From Diplosphaera chodatii (taxonomy: Eukaryota > Chlorophyta > Trebouxiophyceae > Prasiolales > Stichococcaceae), in the NCBI GenBank assembly GCA_032358165.1, contig JAALGY010000021.1, positions 1,426,001 through 1,490,000 of the forward strand: DNA of 64,000 bases. Reading direction: 5' to 3'. This document shows, in pieces, positions 34,438 through 44,623 of this stretch. The notes beneath the pieces were generated by a model that saw only the letters and a program-made list of their open reading frames with translations, did no database searches and was not told where the DNA came from. The stretch's first letter is position 1; every line of letters begins with the position of its first letter. The translations under genes and the position numbers were made by a program.

Positions 34438-36649
34438 CTCCTGCACATCCGCAGCACCCTCGATCCGCAGCCCAGGAGGCGCCTCACTGAACAGCTGCGC
34501 CTTGACGGAGCGGCCGCCGCTGCGAGGGTGGCTGCGCACGTGGCCCCACAGGGTGCCCTGCCGCGGAGGCGGCGGCGCCTCTGGCCGCTGCTGCGGTGAG
34601 CCATCGCAGCTGGGGCTGCCCTTCTCCGGGCTCCTCGGGCACTTGCGGCGGCCTGCTTTGCCGTCTGCAGCTGTCCGCTTGGCGGGCGACTTTGCAGCGA
34701 CCGGCACAGACTGCACCTCGTCGGCTGCTTGATCGTCGTCGGCACCGCCGTCGTCGACCGCAGCTGCAGCAGAAGGCTCCGCCTCGGCGCCGCGGTTGCT
34801 GAGAGCTGTTGGCGCCTCCGCACCGGCGTCTGCATGAGGCAGCTGGGCGTCTGGCGCAGCATCGGGAGGAGCACTTCCAATGGCCGTGCCTGCTGCAACT
34901 TGCCGGCAGGGTGGCACGCCCGCTGCAGCAGCCGCCTCACTGCCTGTCCGCTGCTGCACAGAGCCTGCTGTCCCTGCGTGCTGAGCGCCTGCTGCCAGCC
35001 CTGTGCTGCTCGCCTCCTCAGCATCCCGGGCAGCGGACCGTGCTTCTCGCCTTGCAGCACGTGCCGCTGCCGTCTTGTTCCTGCCAGCTACTGCAGCAGC
35101 TGCTCTGACAGCGAATGGCGTGACTGTCTGCTCCGCATCGTGTGACTTCAGCTGTCCCATGGCTGCTGCCTCAACCAACTGCTGTGCCGCCCCATCTTCC
35201 GCGTGCACGGCTGCCGCTGCCATCGCCTTTGCATCCTTTGCAGCAGCAGCAAGCCCGGCCGCTGCCGGAAGCACTCGTCGAAACACATATGCCCTGAAGC
35301 TACGGCCGCTACCTGCAGGTGCAGGTGCAGCTACGTAACAGGCCTGCATGTCCCAGCTGCCAGGCGAGTGTAGGTGTAGCAGCATATAGCATGCATCTGA
35401 AATTCGTCGAACAAAAGATCGACTGCTGGCGGAGAGGCGGCACCTGACATGGACACGGGAAAGCCGTCCACAAGGCACAGGTCCCCAAAGCCCAGCTCCG
35501 CCATCGCATCCGCTGGCTGCTGCGCCCTGATGGCGCGCTGCACCACCGCCACGCCCTGCACACTGATCCTCTTCTGAGCATTGCTGCTTTCATAGGCTGT
35601 TCTGCACCCTGAGGTGTGCCAAACCGTCACACGAAGTATCAGGCCCGCCATTTGATGACCGCTCCCACGCAGAGCATGCCTGCTGGGTCGAGACACTCAC
35701 GGCGCTAGAGAGCGAAGCGTGTAAGCGTGACAACATGCTGATATACAACACCACGATGCAGCGCAGTGCAAATCAGGAGAGGAGAGATGGCGGGTGCAGC
35801 CTGCCAGCCATGAGCACGCGCGGTGGCCCCTTGGGCTGGGTGCCGTCGTGGAAAGGAGCAGCAGCTGCGACCGGGTGGCAGTTTGGGGTGCCCACCTGCA
35901 GCAGTGGAGAGGCAGCGACCAGGCGGCCGAAGGCCCGCTTGCCGCTGCTCGGCACGCCCTCCCAGAAGGAGTACGCATGCGTTGCCGGGTCAAGTGTGCG
36001 GACCTGCACACTCACGCGCAGGTCAGGGCAGTGCAGCACATGTCTAGCAGACTTGCGATCGACAAGGATTCAGGACTGCAGGGCTACAGGTCACTCTTTT
36101 GAGCATCACTCAGCAGGTGGCCACTTGCAGATACGTTATCACTGATTGCAGGACATGACCACCAGGCAACTGCAGATCCAGGGGCTCGCCTGCTCAATGG
36201 CGCTGCAGCTGACTTCGGGCACAGCCGCGAACCAGGGCGGCAATGCGCCACGCCGGGCCAGCTCTGTGCGCGTCTGCGCCAGGAATGCCGCCGCCTTCTG
36301 GCACTTGATGGCATCGATCTCCACGCCATACGAGGACGTCAGCCCTGCCGCCAGCATCGCGTGCAACAGCGGCCTGCAGGTTGCACAGCGGAGCAGAGCA
36401 GATCAGGCGTGCCGCTGCCTCGAGCCTGGCAGGCCAGCTGTGCTCTGCCATTGAAGCCGTCACCGTGCCTCGGCGTGTCGGGCCACAGCACCTGCCGAGG
36501 CCGGCGCCCACGTCCACCAGGCAGCTGCCCGCGCCCATGCGACAGTGCGCCTCCAGTGCCGCCACGATGCGCTGCATGCCTGAGCAGGTGATGCTGCCGT
36601 ACAGCCCCTCCACCCCCTCGCCACCCCCCAGCCGGCCCTGCGGCAGCAT
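34429..36649 (-). CDS. DOT1-like class I SAM methyltransferase with long disordered tail
   Basis: ATG 36649 starts MLPQGRLGGG, then GLYGSITCSGMQRIVAALE, CLVDVGAGLGR (SAM motif I; intron after it), PLLHAMLAAGLTSSYGVEID (~36310-36368) and KCQKAAAFLAQ. An exon at 36003-35896 encodes VRTLDPATHAYSFWEGVPSSG in pieces. The next encodes AELGFGDLCLVDGFPVSMSG, completed in phase by the exon SGRSFRAYVFRRVLP (~35322-35270). The DxGxGxGR / GxE / YSFWEG layout resembles DOT1-type histone methyltransferases and related algal enzymes, so chromatin methylation is plausible but not proven. The last ~260 residues are Ala/Ser/Pro-rich with basic patches (KSPAKRTA, RRKCPRSPEKG), as expected for nuclear or DNA contact. 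The intron 36004-36189 appears to use a GC donor (GAGCAG|GCGAGC). Stop TAA is at 34429. Confidence 0.65.
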
Positions 36650-37394
36650 GGGCGCTGAAGGCGCTGAGCAGTGCCACTCTTGACACAACGTGAAGCTTGT
36701 GGTAGGTCAGGTGGTGCTTCCTGCTAAGTTGCTTCCGGGGCAGCTCTGGTGCATGCTGATGAGTCATGCGTTTTAAATAGACGCAGCAGCCATCGTGCTG
36801 CACCTCACCTCCACTGACTGCATGATGCGATAAAGCGTCTTGATTCGGGAGGCTGCCTCAGCTTTGCCATCTGCTAGGGCCGCAGTCGTGCCAGCTTGAG
36901 TGCCACAGCCCTTGGCGCCCTTGCACATGGGCCCAGTCATGGTTCACAGCTGTGTCACTTCACCGCCCGGTCACGGTTGACATGCCTGGTCCAAATCGGC
37001 TTGCACAAGATAGGTACTAACGTCTGCGCATCTTCACCGCTTCCCTACCACTCGTGATCACACAAACGCATGATCCACGGTGCTACTAAGCATCGTTGGC
37101 CAGCGGCAACTTGCGTTTTAGCGTGTGGGATGCTCTGCGATGGTGCATATCACTGCACGAACATGTTCTGTTTGTCAGGTGTGAACTCATGTGGAGGGGT
37201 CATCACCGACTTGGGGTGTGCGGCACGAAACTGACTGACAGCTGAGGTCGGACGCTGTGAGCTGTCGCAGTGTGGTGTCCCTGGTCTGATCCACGTTGGC
37301 ACTGAGATGAAGCCCGATCGTGAGGTGCAGCGGTCCTGCATGGCGCTTACGGCCTTGCCCTCCAGAATCGCTTGGCCAGAGAGGGGCTAATATC
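36650..37394. promoter_or_regulatory. Divergent promoter region, DOT1-like (-) / cysteine-rich gene (+)
   Basis: 745 relatively AT-rich bases between two divergent ATGs. No coding block, TATA box or repeat was recognised. Confidence 0.5.
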
Positions 37395-38654
37395 ATGGCG
37401 AGTTTCTGTTGGGCGTTTGTCCTCGCGGTCCTGAGCGTCGCCTGGGCGCCGACCAGAGGTGAGTCGGCCTTCTTACTCAACCTTCCCCATCAGCGCTGGT
37501 GCAACGAGAATATTTGGCCCGAGGCGCCGCCGTGGGCACACGTCCAGGTCCATGTGGCTATATATGTACATCTTGGTGCACTGCTGGATGCAAATCGGCA
37601 CGCGCAGGCTGTGATCTGTGCTGCTTACACGCATATTGTCAACACATCGCAATCAGAGTCGTCACCAGTATTTGTTGCAAGCCGGCCCAGCTGGACTGCA
37701 TCCTGCTGTATGTTCTGTGGCGGTTCTGGCGTTGCAACTATTGCATGCTAGCAAAACGGGCGGCCTTGCAACAGCTTCTGTACGAGTTTCTCCCCTCCAA
37801 AACAGTGCCCAAGGTAGCCGGCTTGTACGCCGCAGGGCGTCTAATGTCTTGCTGCTGACCCGCAGGTCTTGCAAGAAACCTGCTGGTGGCTTCGCCGTGC
37901 GGGCCGTCTAATGTGAGATGTGCGGCAGGCTTTGAGGCGACGTGCAGCAAAGGCCGATGGACGTAAGCACTGCAGGTTTCCTGTGCAGTGGCATGCTCCA
38001 TTGATGAAACTCAAGCTTTCACAACAACAGTTCTACTGACAGTATCGACAGCATCGCACCCACCATTATTACAGGTGCCAGCCAACCTGCAACCCCGCGG
38101 CGATCACCTGCCCAGTCAACACCACACCTGTCTGCAACCCTGGTCCAGCGTGAGTAAAACAGAAGCACGAAAAGTGTCCCTGGCGCACTTGCCAGTCACC
38201 GTTGTGTAGCTCATCACAGTCAGGCGTAATTGCACAGGTTGGGAACTTGCCGCCAAGCCCGCACTTCATCGGATTCGTGTGCGTGTAGACCAGCCAAGCG
38301 GTTGACGCTACCAGCAGTGGCTTCTGCATCTATCATTATGTGCCCTGCCAGTCCTCCCGTCAAACACCATCATGAAGCCGCATATCGTAACCTTGCAGGT
38401 GTGAGCCGACCACACCAGCGGTGCCGGACTGCTGCTGCCACAAGCGGCCGGTGTGCAAGCCGGGCATGGCCTGCCCACAGTACATCCAGTGCGTTACAGA
38501 CTGCGCGCAGTGCCTTGCGAACCCGCTGCCGCCGCCGCCGCCGCCGCCGCCGAAGAAGGGGTGTTGCTGCTACGCGATGCCGCCGTGTGCCCCCGGCCGG
38601 GCGTGCGCCCAGGTGGTGCAGTGCATCAAGGACTGCACCCTGTGCCCCAAATAG
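37395..38654 (+). CDS. Secreted cysteine-rich, proline-rich protein A (novel CCC...TDCxQC family)
   Basis: Four exons (37395-37458, 37866-37962, 38075-38149, 38399-38654) total 492 nt, exactly 163 codons plus stop, with phases 1, 2 and 2 all agreeing and GT-AG borders. Exon 1 is a signal peptide (MASFCWAFVLAVLSVAWAP). Exon 2 has three Cys (CGPSNVRCAAGFEATC). Exon 3 has CQPTC...C...C. Exon 4 holds two Cys modules: CCCHKRPVCKPGMAC...CVTDCAQC, then a run of eight Pro, then CCCYAMPPCAPGRAC...CIKDCTLC before TAG. All Cys probably form disulfides outside the cell. The poly-Pro spacer recalls hydroxyproline-rich wall proteins. No known domain is recognised; the module recurs in the gene at 43272. 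It may be a wall, adhesion or peptide-like protein; the function is unknown. Confidence 0.75.
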
Positions 38655-39574
38655 CGATGAAGCCACGCCAGGGCAACGTCGTTTCATCAACGACCGTTTG
38701 TACACCAGCCAGGTAGCTCGCCACTTGCAGATGGGATGATGCTTCGCATGTGCAGACTGTTGATAGCTAGTGATTAGCGGGATCAGCTGGGGCATGTACC
38801 ATGCGTGTGTTTGGTGCATGGAAGCAGACTAGATCCATGTTGCTGCTGGCTTGCTGCAACAGCGAGAAAAACTAACTAGTGCTGGCAGAGGCTGCAGCAC
38901 CTGAAGTACCCAAATTTGTACACCCGTACAATGTGTTGTCCCACGCCGCCAGTTGTCCGCCACTGGTGTAGCCGGCATGAAGCTGGGTCAGTTCTAAAGC
39001 TCCCGCAGGGGTGCAACAAGGTTGTAACCGTCGGGTATCCGAACCGAGTGCAGGAAGGCAACTCAATCCAGGCTGGCTTAGGTTTCAGATTGCCGATTTG
39101 TTTGAACCCATATAGTCTTAGCAGGCAATTTTACAAGCACTGATGTAGAGCGCGGTGATCTGCCGTTTGCCACGCAACACCGACATTTGCAGTCAGGTCC
39201 CTGTAGCCACTCATGGATTGCTACGGAACATTTGCGAGGCGGCTGCATGGCGCGAAGCCGGCGCACCTTTACCATCACTCAACTCTGCTGCATTCACAGA
39301 CTCCACTCAGCCTGGCCAGCTGGTCCGTGGCGCATCTGCAACAGCCGACGCCTGTACAGACCAACACCAGGCAAGCCTGCTGATCCGGCAGCATAGACGG
39401 CCTTTCGCAAGACACAGCCCCATGCATGTGCCGCAAGTGTGTTGTGGAGGACCAGAGGCAAAGTCAAAATTCGTGGTCAGGTGCAGAGCGACATGGCGGA
39501 GCCCGGGCCGGCTGTTCGGGCAGGCAGAGCCGCTGCGGCCGCTGCTGCTGTGCTTCGCAGGCCCTCAGGCGGAC
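38655..39574. other. Intergenic region, promoter of the Vps62-like gene
   Basis: 920 bases with no firmly supported gene. A short minus-strand frame at 38872-39066 (ends AAWDNTLYGCTNLGTSG...) has protein-like composition and could be a terminal exon, but I found no partner exons or homology. The region 39430-39574 is open in the Vps62 frame and may include an upstream part of that gene. Confidence 0.4.
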
Positions 39575-39637
39575 ATGGCGGCAACAGCAAGCACAGAGGC
39601 CAGCACGGTGCTGGGGATGCGGACAGCCAGCAGCGAG

Positions 39638-39691
<54 letters not shown>

Positions 39692-42600
39692 CCCACGACT
39701 GTCGAGGTGCGGCACCTCCGTCCATCGGGTGGAACTGACTGAAGCGTGCCTTGCAACGAGTGCGCTACCCTGCGGATTGAGCATGTGGGGATGGCAGAGG
39801 AGGGCCGCGCTCATGCTGATGCTCGTAGCAGGAGCTGGCGGAGGTGGTGGCGGCCAACACCCCGGTGTTCTACCTGCACCCGCGGGAGCGCTTCTTCCCG
39901 TGCACCGTGGAGTGGTTCCTGCAGCACGCGCGCCTAGCCGTCATGCGCAACGTGCTGCTGCGGCGCAAGGTGGAGCGCGGTGAGCTGTCACTAGCGACAC
40001 GCTTGCCGCATCAGGCACTGTATTGCAGGGGGGCCAACGTCATCACCGTTTAAGCTAAGAATGCATCTCTGGCGTGGTAAAACTTCGCTCGAACCAGCGC
40101 TCCTATGCAGATGCGGCTCCAGTCTGTGTGTGGTGCATGACACGTGAGGCTGGTGCCTCGAGGTCTGCTATCCCTATTCCGCGAACAACAAGCATGCGAG
40201 CTGACGTTGGAACATCCATGTGCAGTGCTGGTGCCATACGGGGAGCTGGACGCGGCCTCCTTGAGGCAAGCTTTCGAGACGAACCCCAAGCAGCGGATGC
40301 AGATACAGCTGCGGCGGCAGGCGCGGCCGGGGCAGAGGGAGGCCCTCGACCAGATCCCAGTCTACGCCCATGTCAGGGTATGCATTGCAGCAAGGGCTGC
40401 TCTGGTGTAGACCCATGATCCCACATGAGACAGACAAGACAACCTCCAGCACCTCGAAGCTCCTTACGCCGTGGGTACTGCATGCACACCGTAGAAGCGT
40501 TTGGTCACAGTGCTGCCTTGCCTGTTGCAGGAGACTGTTGACCAGGCCGGGAAACGGGATGCACTGGAGATTGTCTACATGAAGTTCTTTGCGTACAATG
40601 GCCCATACAGACCATTTGGTGTGGTGCCGACACGCACGCTGGGGGCGCACGACAGGTGCTGCCTGGCTGCGGCACGTGCCATGAGTGACTGCAAATGCGC
40701 TGTTGCCTGCTATCGCCAACCAGCATGACACCGCTCAGCATGCCCCACTGTGGAATCCTGGCAGCACTTGCAACCTGATGCTCTCCACCAGTTCCGCGCA
40801 GTGACTGGGAGCATGTGACGGTGCGGCTGACGCCGGACGGGCGACATGTGGTTGGCATCTACTACTCCTGCCACAGGTCAGCAAGTCACTTTTGCGGTGG
40901 CCCATTCTCATTAACGAAACGAACTGTGCGGCACTGCTCTACAGCAAACCGGACTCGAGTTCTCCGCCGGGTCGCAGTGGCAGCACTGTCACATGGACAG
41001 GTTCAGTGCAGTGTCCGCAGCAAGCCGCAATCTCCCGACAGGCACATCGACGGCACCTGGCGGTCGGCGGACGAGGTGCCGCGCACGGCGGACGGGCGGC
41101 CCGAGGCTTTTGTCGCCATCAATGGCCACGGCTCCTACCTGTACCCGGGCCGCGTCATCCGCCTCTTCGGCGCCTTCAACGACCACACCAGCCGGCGGGG
41201 TGCGGGAGCTGTTGCACAATACACCCTCTGCAACGCCCAACTGCACATGTCCACTCGATGGCACGAGGAGCTACTGGCTTCACATCACATGCTGTCATAT
41301 ACAAGGGCGCTGGGCGACGGCTGCCGACGGAGCACGGCAGACCTTGACGTCAGCCTGATGCACTTCAGGGCCAGTGTGGGCGCCGCGATCATGTGTGCTG
41401 GTCACGCCCGGCGGAAAGCTGCCCAGCGTGGAGTCCCGGGGAGACGACCTGAACGGCACCGCCTACCCCAGCATGGAGGCAGCTGACGCCCTCCGCGACG
41501 GCAGCGGCGGCAGCGGCTGCAGCAGCTTCGATGCTGGAAACAGCAACAGCACCGGCAACGGTGATGGCAGCACAGGCAGCAGCGGCAGCGACGGTAGCAG
41601 CATCGATGTATATCTTGCAGGATCCCCCATTGCAGAGGCGCGCAATGTGACGCTACGGCACGACCCCGGCCCGGACTGGCTGTACTACGGCGGCAAGTGG
41701 GGCTCCACTGTGCAGGTGCCGATCTGCCATGCTGCTGCGTTTGCAGCGACTTTGTAGAGTGCATAGGACTTGACAAACTCTAGCACCACATGACACGGGC
41801 TTCAGGGGGTCTCACAGCAGGTCCTGACACTTCCAGTGGGTGGTCAGCACAATCAAGTGTGGCAATGTGTTCATGCGCAGGCGCCGGCGCTGCAGGAGTG
41901 GTTCGAGGGCGCAGAGAATCCGGTGTCCCGCACCTGGCTGCAGACGGTGCGCACTCCCTGACCTGCAGCCTGCGCTCATGTCGTGGGGCATCTGCGTACA
42001 CACCATCACATCCATGCCTGCACGCCTGAAGCACTTCGGTGCCCCACGTGCGAGGCGCTGCGAGTCGTCGCCGCAGGTGTTCTTCCCCCTGGTGCCGGGC
42101 GTCCCGACGCTGCTGGAGCCCGTGGAGGAGCAGGTGGGCTTCGCATTGAAGTGCATTCCCGCGCCTGCATGCTGCTGTGCGAGCAGCGTTGGCAGCCCTG
42201 CACAGCAGCAGCGCTGCAGCTTCAGACGCCTTCACGGCTATGCTCACAGAGCGGCTGCTGTTGCCTGCTGGCCCCGCCTCCCTTTGTTGCACCAATCTGC
42301 ATATCCTGAGGAGGAGGTTACCCACGGTTCAGCGGTGACTGCAGCGGCTGCTGTGCCACGTTTCTCGTTTCCACTCAGATACCTTGGTGCCTGCCCTCAC
42401 CCCGTGCCTTGCCCCGCTTCAGGTGGAGGACGCCACAGACTATGTCAGCCAGCAGGTGGGCGACGCGCAGCGCTCCATCGAGGAGACGCGCGCCCACGCG
42501 CAGCAGTCCCTGGAGCAGTACCAGAAGGTGAGTGGACTGGACAACGAGTACAACACCTTTCACTCGGCCAGACGCACCTACATCACCAGCTGGCTTGCAG

Positions 42601-42805
42601 TCATGCCTCAGGGTTTGCGCATCACAAAGGCAGGCTTGCACACTCTCCATGCTCTGTATGGCACTTTATGTAGGCGCTGATGGAGCGCTTCGATGAGCTG
42701 CTGTCAACCTCGCGGGATGAGAGCGAAAAGTCAGAGGACGACAGTCGAGGGAGTGGTGATGACCATGACGGCCTGGGTGACACCAGCAAGCGGAAGCGGC
42801 CATGA
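39575..42805 (+). CDS. Vps62-like (DUF946-type) protein
   Basis: ATG 39575 begins MAATASTEASTVLG and a poly-Ser run. The exon ending PTTVE (39706) joins in phase 0 to ELAEVVAANTPVFYLHPRERFFPCTVEW in pieces (from 39832). LHPxExFxPxxVEWF is the opening signature of the Vps62/DUF946 family. Further blocks: QIPVYAHV, IVYMKFFAYNGPYRPFG (~40572-40620), DWEHVTVRLTPDGRHVVGIYYS in part (~40804-40866), VPRTADGRPEAFVAINGHGS, RLFGAFNDHT (~41160) and WLYYGGKWGSTVQ (~41680-41717). The W-E-H and NGHGSY motifs recall lectin/jelly-roll-like folds of this family. The tail is acidic coiled coil ending KRKRP and TGA at 42803-42805. The yeast name reflects a vacuolar sorting phenotype; the molecular role is unknown. 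A Ser/Gly/Asn-rich insertion (~41495-41605) interrupts the conserved core. Confidence 0.82.
39641..39690 (+). repeat. AGC/CAG trinucleotide repeat encoding poly-Ser
   Basis: About 16 AGC units with a single AAC interruption. In the frame that joins in phase to the next exon they encode Ser with one Asn; in another frame they would be poly-Gln. Confidence 0.9.
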
Positions 42806-43271
42806 GCACATTGCTCACGCGTAGCCTGCTTGTGTTGCTCTGTGTACTATGGGCCTGCGAACGGCTCTGAATTGTTTTGCTTTGCTTCATTTATTGCTGG
42901 ACATCAGTGTTCAATAATAGCTGTTGTATTGCCATGCTGAATGCGCACCGTCCAATCCATGCGCTGAGCACGCATGCCAACCTAGATCCATCAATTCAAT
43001 GGAACATCCTTGCCTACTACCGTCACCTGCTTTCTATCGTAACCTCCACTCTGCTACTCACATGCATCAGAACAAGAGGCAACCAGCAGTGCTCGCTGTT
43101 GGCACGAGCTGCTTGACATCTATGCTCTGCAGTGCTACTGCTGCTACTACTTCTAAGTCTCAAACTCCTAAAGCGTTCCGTGATGAAATGTCACCCCTGC
43201 CTCTGAATTGTTTCCACTGTGGTATACTCCATGCGTTCACTCGTCGCCTCGAGGCGTGAGACACACTAGTG
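42806..43271. other. Intergenic, convergent 3' ends
   Basis: 466 AT-rich bases between the Vps62-like stop (+) and the stop of cysteine-rich protein B (-). Consistent with two 3' untranslated regions; nothing else was seen. Confidence 0.6.
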
Positions 43272-44267
43272 TCACCGTCCCATGACCTGGGGTTTGTCCG
43301 TCTTTGGCATGCCCGTCTTCCGAGCCTGCTGCGGCGGCGGCTTGCGCTTTGGCTTCATGGTAGCACACTTGCCGCCGCAGGCCTTGGGCAGCTTCCGCCG
43401 CGTGAACTTCTTCTTGGGGCTGGGCCGCTTGCCAGTTGGCCGCGGGTTGCGTGGGTCTGTCGTACCCCCACCCGTCGGAAAAGCCGGGGGCGGCGGGCAG
43501 GTGTTGCATTCCGGCTGGCAGTAGCCGTCGATGTTGCAGCAGCAGTGGGGGTCGAGCGGCGGCGTGACGTTGGGGCACCGCCCGCAGCTGGCTGCGACGG
43601 CGTAGCCGGGCGGGCAGTTGGCGCACCCCGGAGCGCAGCAGCGCTTGGGCGGCTGCTGCGACACTGGCTGAGGCTGTGGCTGTGGCTGCGGCTGCGGCTG
43701 CCGTGGGAAACTAACGCAGCGGTTCTCTCCGTTCGTGCATTTGCAGGTCTTGCCAACGCCACAGGACAATGTGCAGGTGCCACACTGCTTGGGCGGCGGC
43801 GGCGGCGATCTCGGGGCTGCTGCTGTCACTTTTGGCGGCGGCGGCGGCGGTTGTGCTGCTGCTGCGCACTGCGAGCAGTCCGTCTCGCAGTACACGCCGC
43901 CTGGGGTGCAGACTTCGCCCTGGCCGCAGGGGAGCGGCTTCTCGCAGCAGCACTGCGGCTCTTCTGCGATGGGGAGGCACTTGCACATGCCGCCGGCCAG
44001 GGCCTGTGCCCGCATCCCGGGCGCGCACCGCCTGTGGCTGCAGTCCCGGGCGCCGCCGAAGCCGACGCCGATGGAGCCCGACCCGACCGTGAGCCTCGTC
44101 TGCAGCCTGACGCATCTCTCCTGTCCTCCGATGCAGTAGACGCTGCTGCCCGACGCGCAGCGCAGACCGCTCGGCATGCACCCGCCGGCGGCACCTTCGG
44201 CGCGCTCGGCTGCAAGCACGCCTAGTAATACGATAAGACAGCCTACGCAGGCCGCCTCGTGCAACAT
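43272..44267 (-). CDS. Secreted cysteine-rich, extensin-like protein B (same CCC...TDCxQC family)
   Basis: A single uninterrupted frame of 331 residues from ATG 44267 (MLHEAACVGCLIVLLGVLAA..., a signal peptide) to TGA 43272. More than 40 Cys are spread over modules: CMPSGLRC..., CKCLPI, then CCCEKPLPCGQGEVC...CETDCSQC, which matches the CCCHKRPVCKPGMAC...CVTDCAQC module of protein A. Both are followed by a poly-Pro run. Extensin-like PPPPPK stretches, a (QP)6 repeat (~43670-43705), CCAPGCANCPPG and CCCNIDGYCQPEC follow. The last ~60 residues are strongly basic (KRPSPKKKFTRRK, KPKRKPPPQQ). A wall-associated or matrix protein is likely; the basic tail could bind acidic polysaccharide. Lack of introns is odd among these neighbours and might reflect retroposition. 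Confidence 0.75.
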   Translation of the reverse strand: MLHEAACVGCLIVLLGVLAAERAEGAAGGCMPSGLRCASGSSVYCIGGQERCVRLQTRLTVGSGSIGVGFGGARDCSHRRCAPGMRAQALAGGMCKCLPIAEEPQCCCEKPLPCGQGEVCTPGGVYCETDCSQCAAAAQPPPPPPKVTAAAPRSPPPPPKQCGTCTLSCGVGKTCKCTNGENRCVSFPRQPQPQPQPQPQPVSQQPPKRCCAPGCANCPPGYAVAASCGRCPNVTPPLDPHCCCNIDGYCQPECNTCPPPPAFPTGGGTTDPRNPRPTGKRPSPKKKFTRRKLPKACGGKCATMKPKRKPPPQQARKTGMPKTDKPQVMGR

Positions 44268-44623
44268 GATGGCGCGCACAGGGTGACTGTGGGCGTTGCA
44301 CCTGGTAATTTGCTGACCACAACGCGCTGGGCTGTCGAGTTGGTCAGCGTCACGTGCCGGCAATACAAGTTTTGCGTTGTACAGGTGACACGAACTGCCA
44401 TGCTGTTGTGTACCGCTGAAACACTGCTCCACATGACGAGCGGCTGGAGTCGACACGTTAGCGCCAGAAGGACGAGGCTGACCGGTATTGCCCAAGAGTC
44501 CTCCTGCTCTGAAGACCTCGTCTTGGCATTTCAGAAGTTTTGCCTATTACTGACGCACAAACGCCTGCCGGTCTGCTAGCAAAGTGGCTGCAGCCGCCGC
44601 AATGCTGGCGGAGCTGCGCTGAG
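44268..44623. other. Intergenic region
   Basis: 356 bases upstream of cysteine-rich gene B and downstream of RRP4 (both minus strand). It should hold the promoter of gene B. No other signal was seen. Confidence 0.5.

Noticed and set aside
34032..35060. 342-residue open frame on the minus strand
   Set aside because: It overlaps the C-terminal exon of the DOT1-like gene in another frame; its Arg/Ser/Leu-rich composition is the shadow of an Ala/Gly/Pro-rich coding exon.
38872..39066. Small minus-strand gene ending in a Trp/Gly/Ser-rich sequence
   Set aside because: Protein-like composition but no start exon, no phase-matched partner and no recognised domain; left as a remark only.
39439..39738. 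Poly-Gln reading of the AGC tract
   Set aside because: The poly-Ser frame joins in phase 0 to the conserved Vps62 exon starting ELAEVV; the poly-Gln frame does not.
43269..44225. 318-residue open frame on the plus strand
   Set aside because: Exactly antisense to cysteine-rich protein B, which has a signal peptide and repeated Cys modules. The plus-strand frame is Gly/Arg/Ala-rich without structure.
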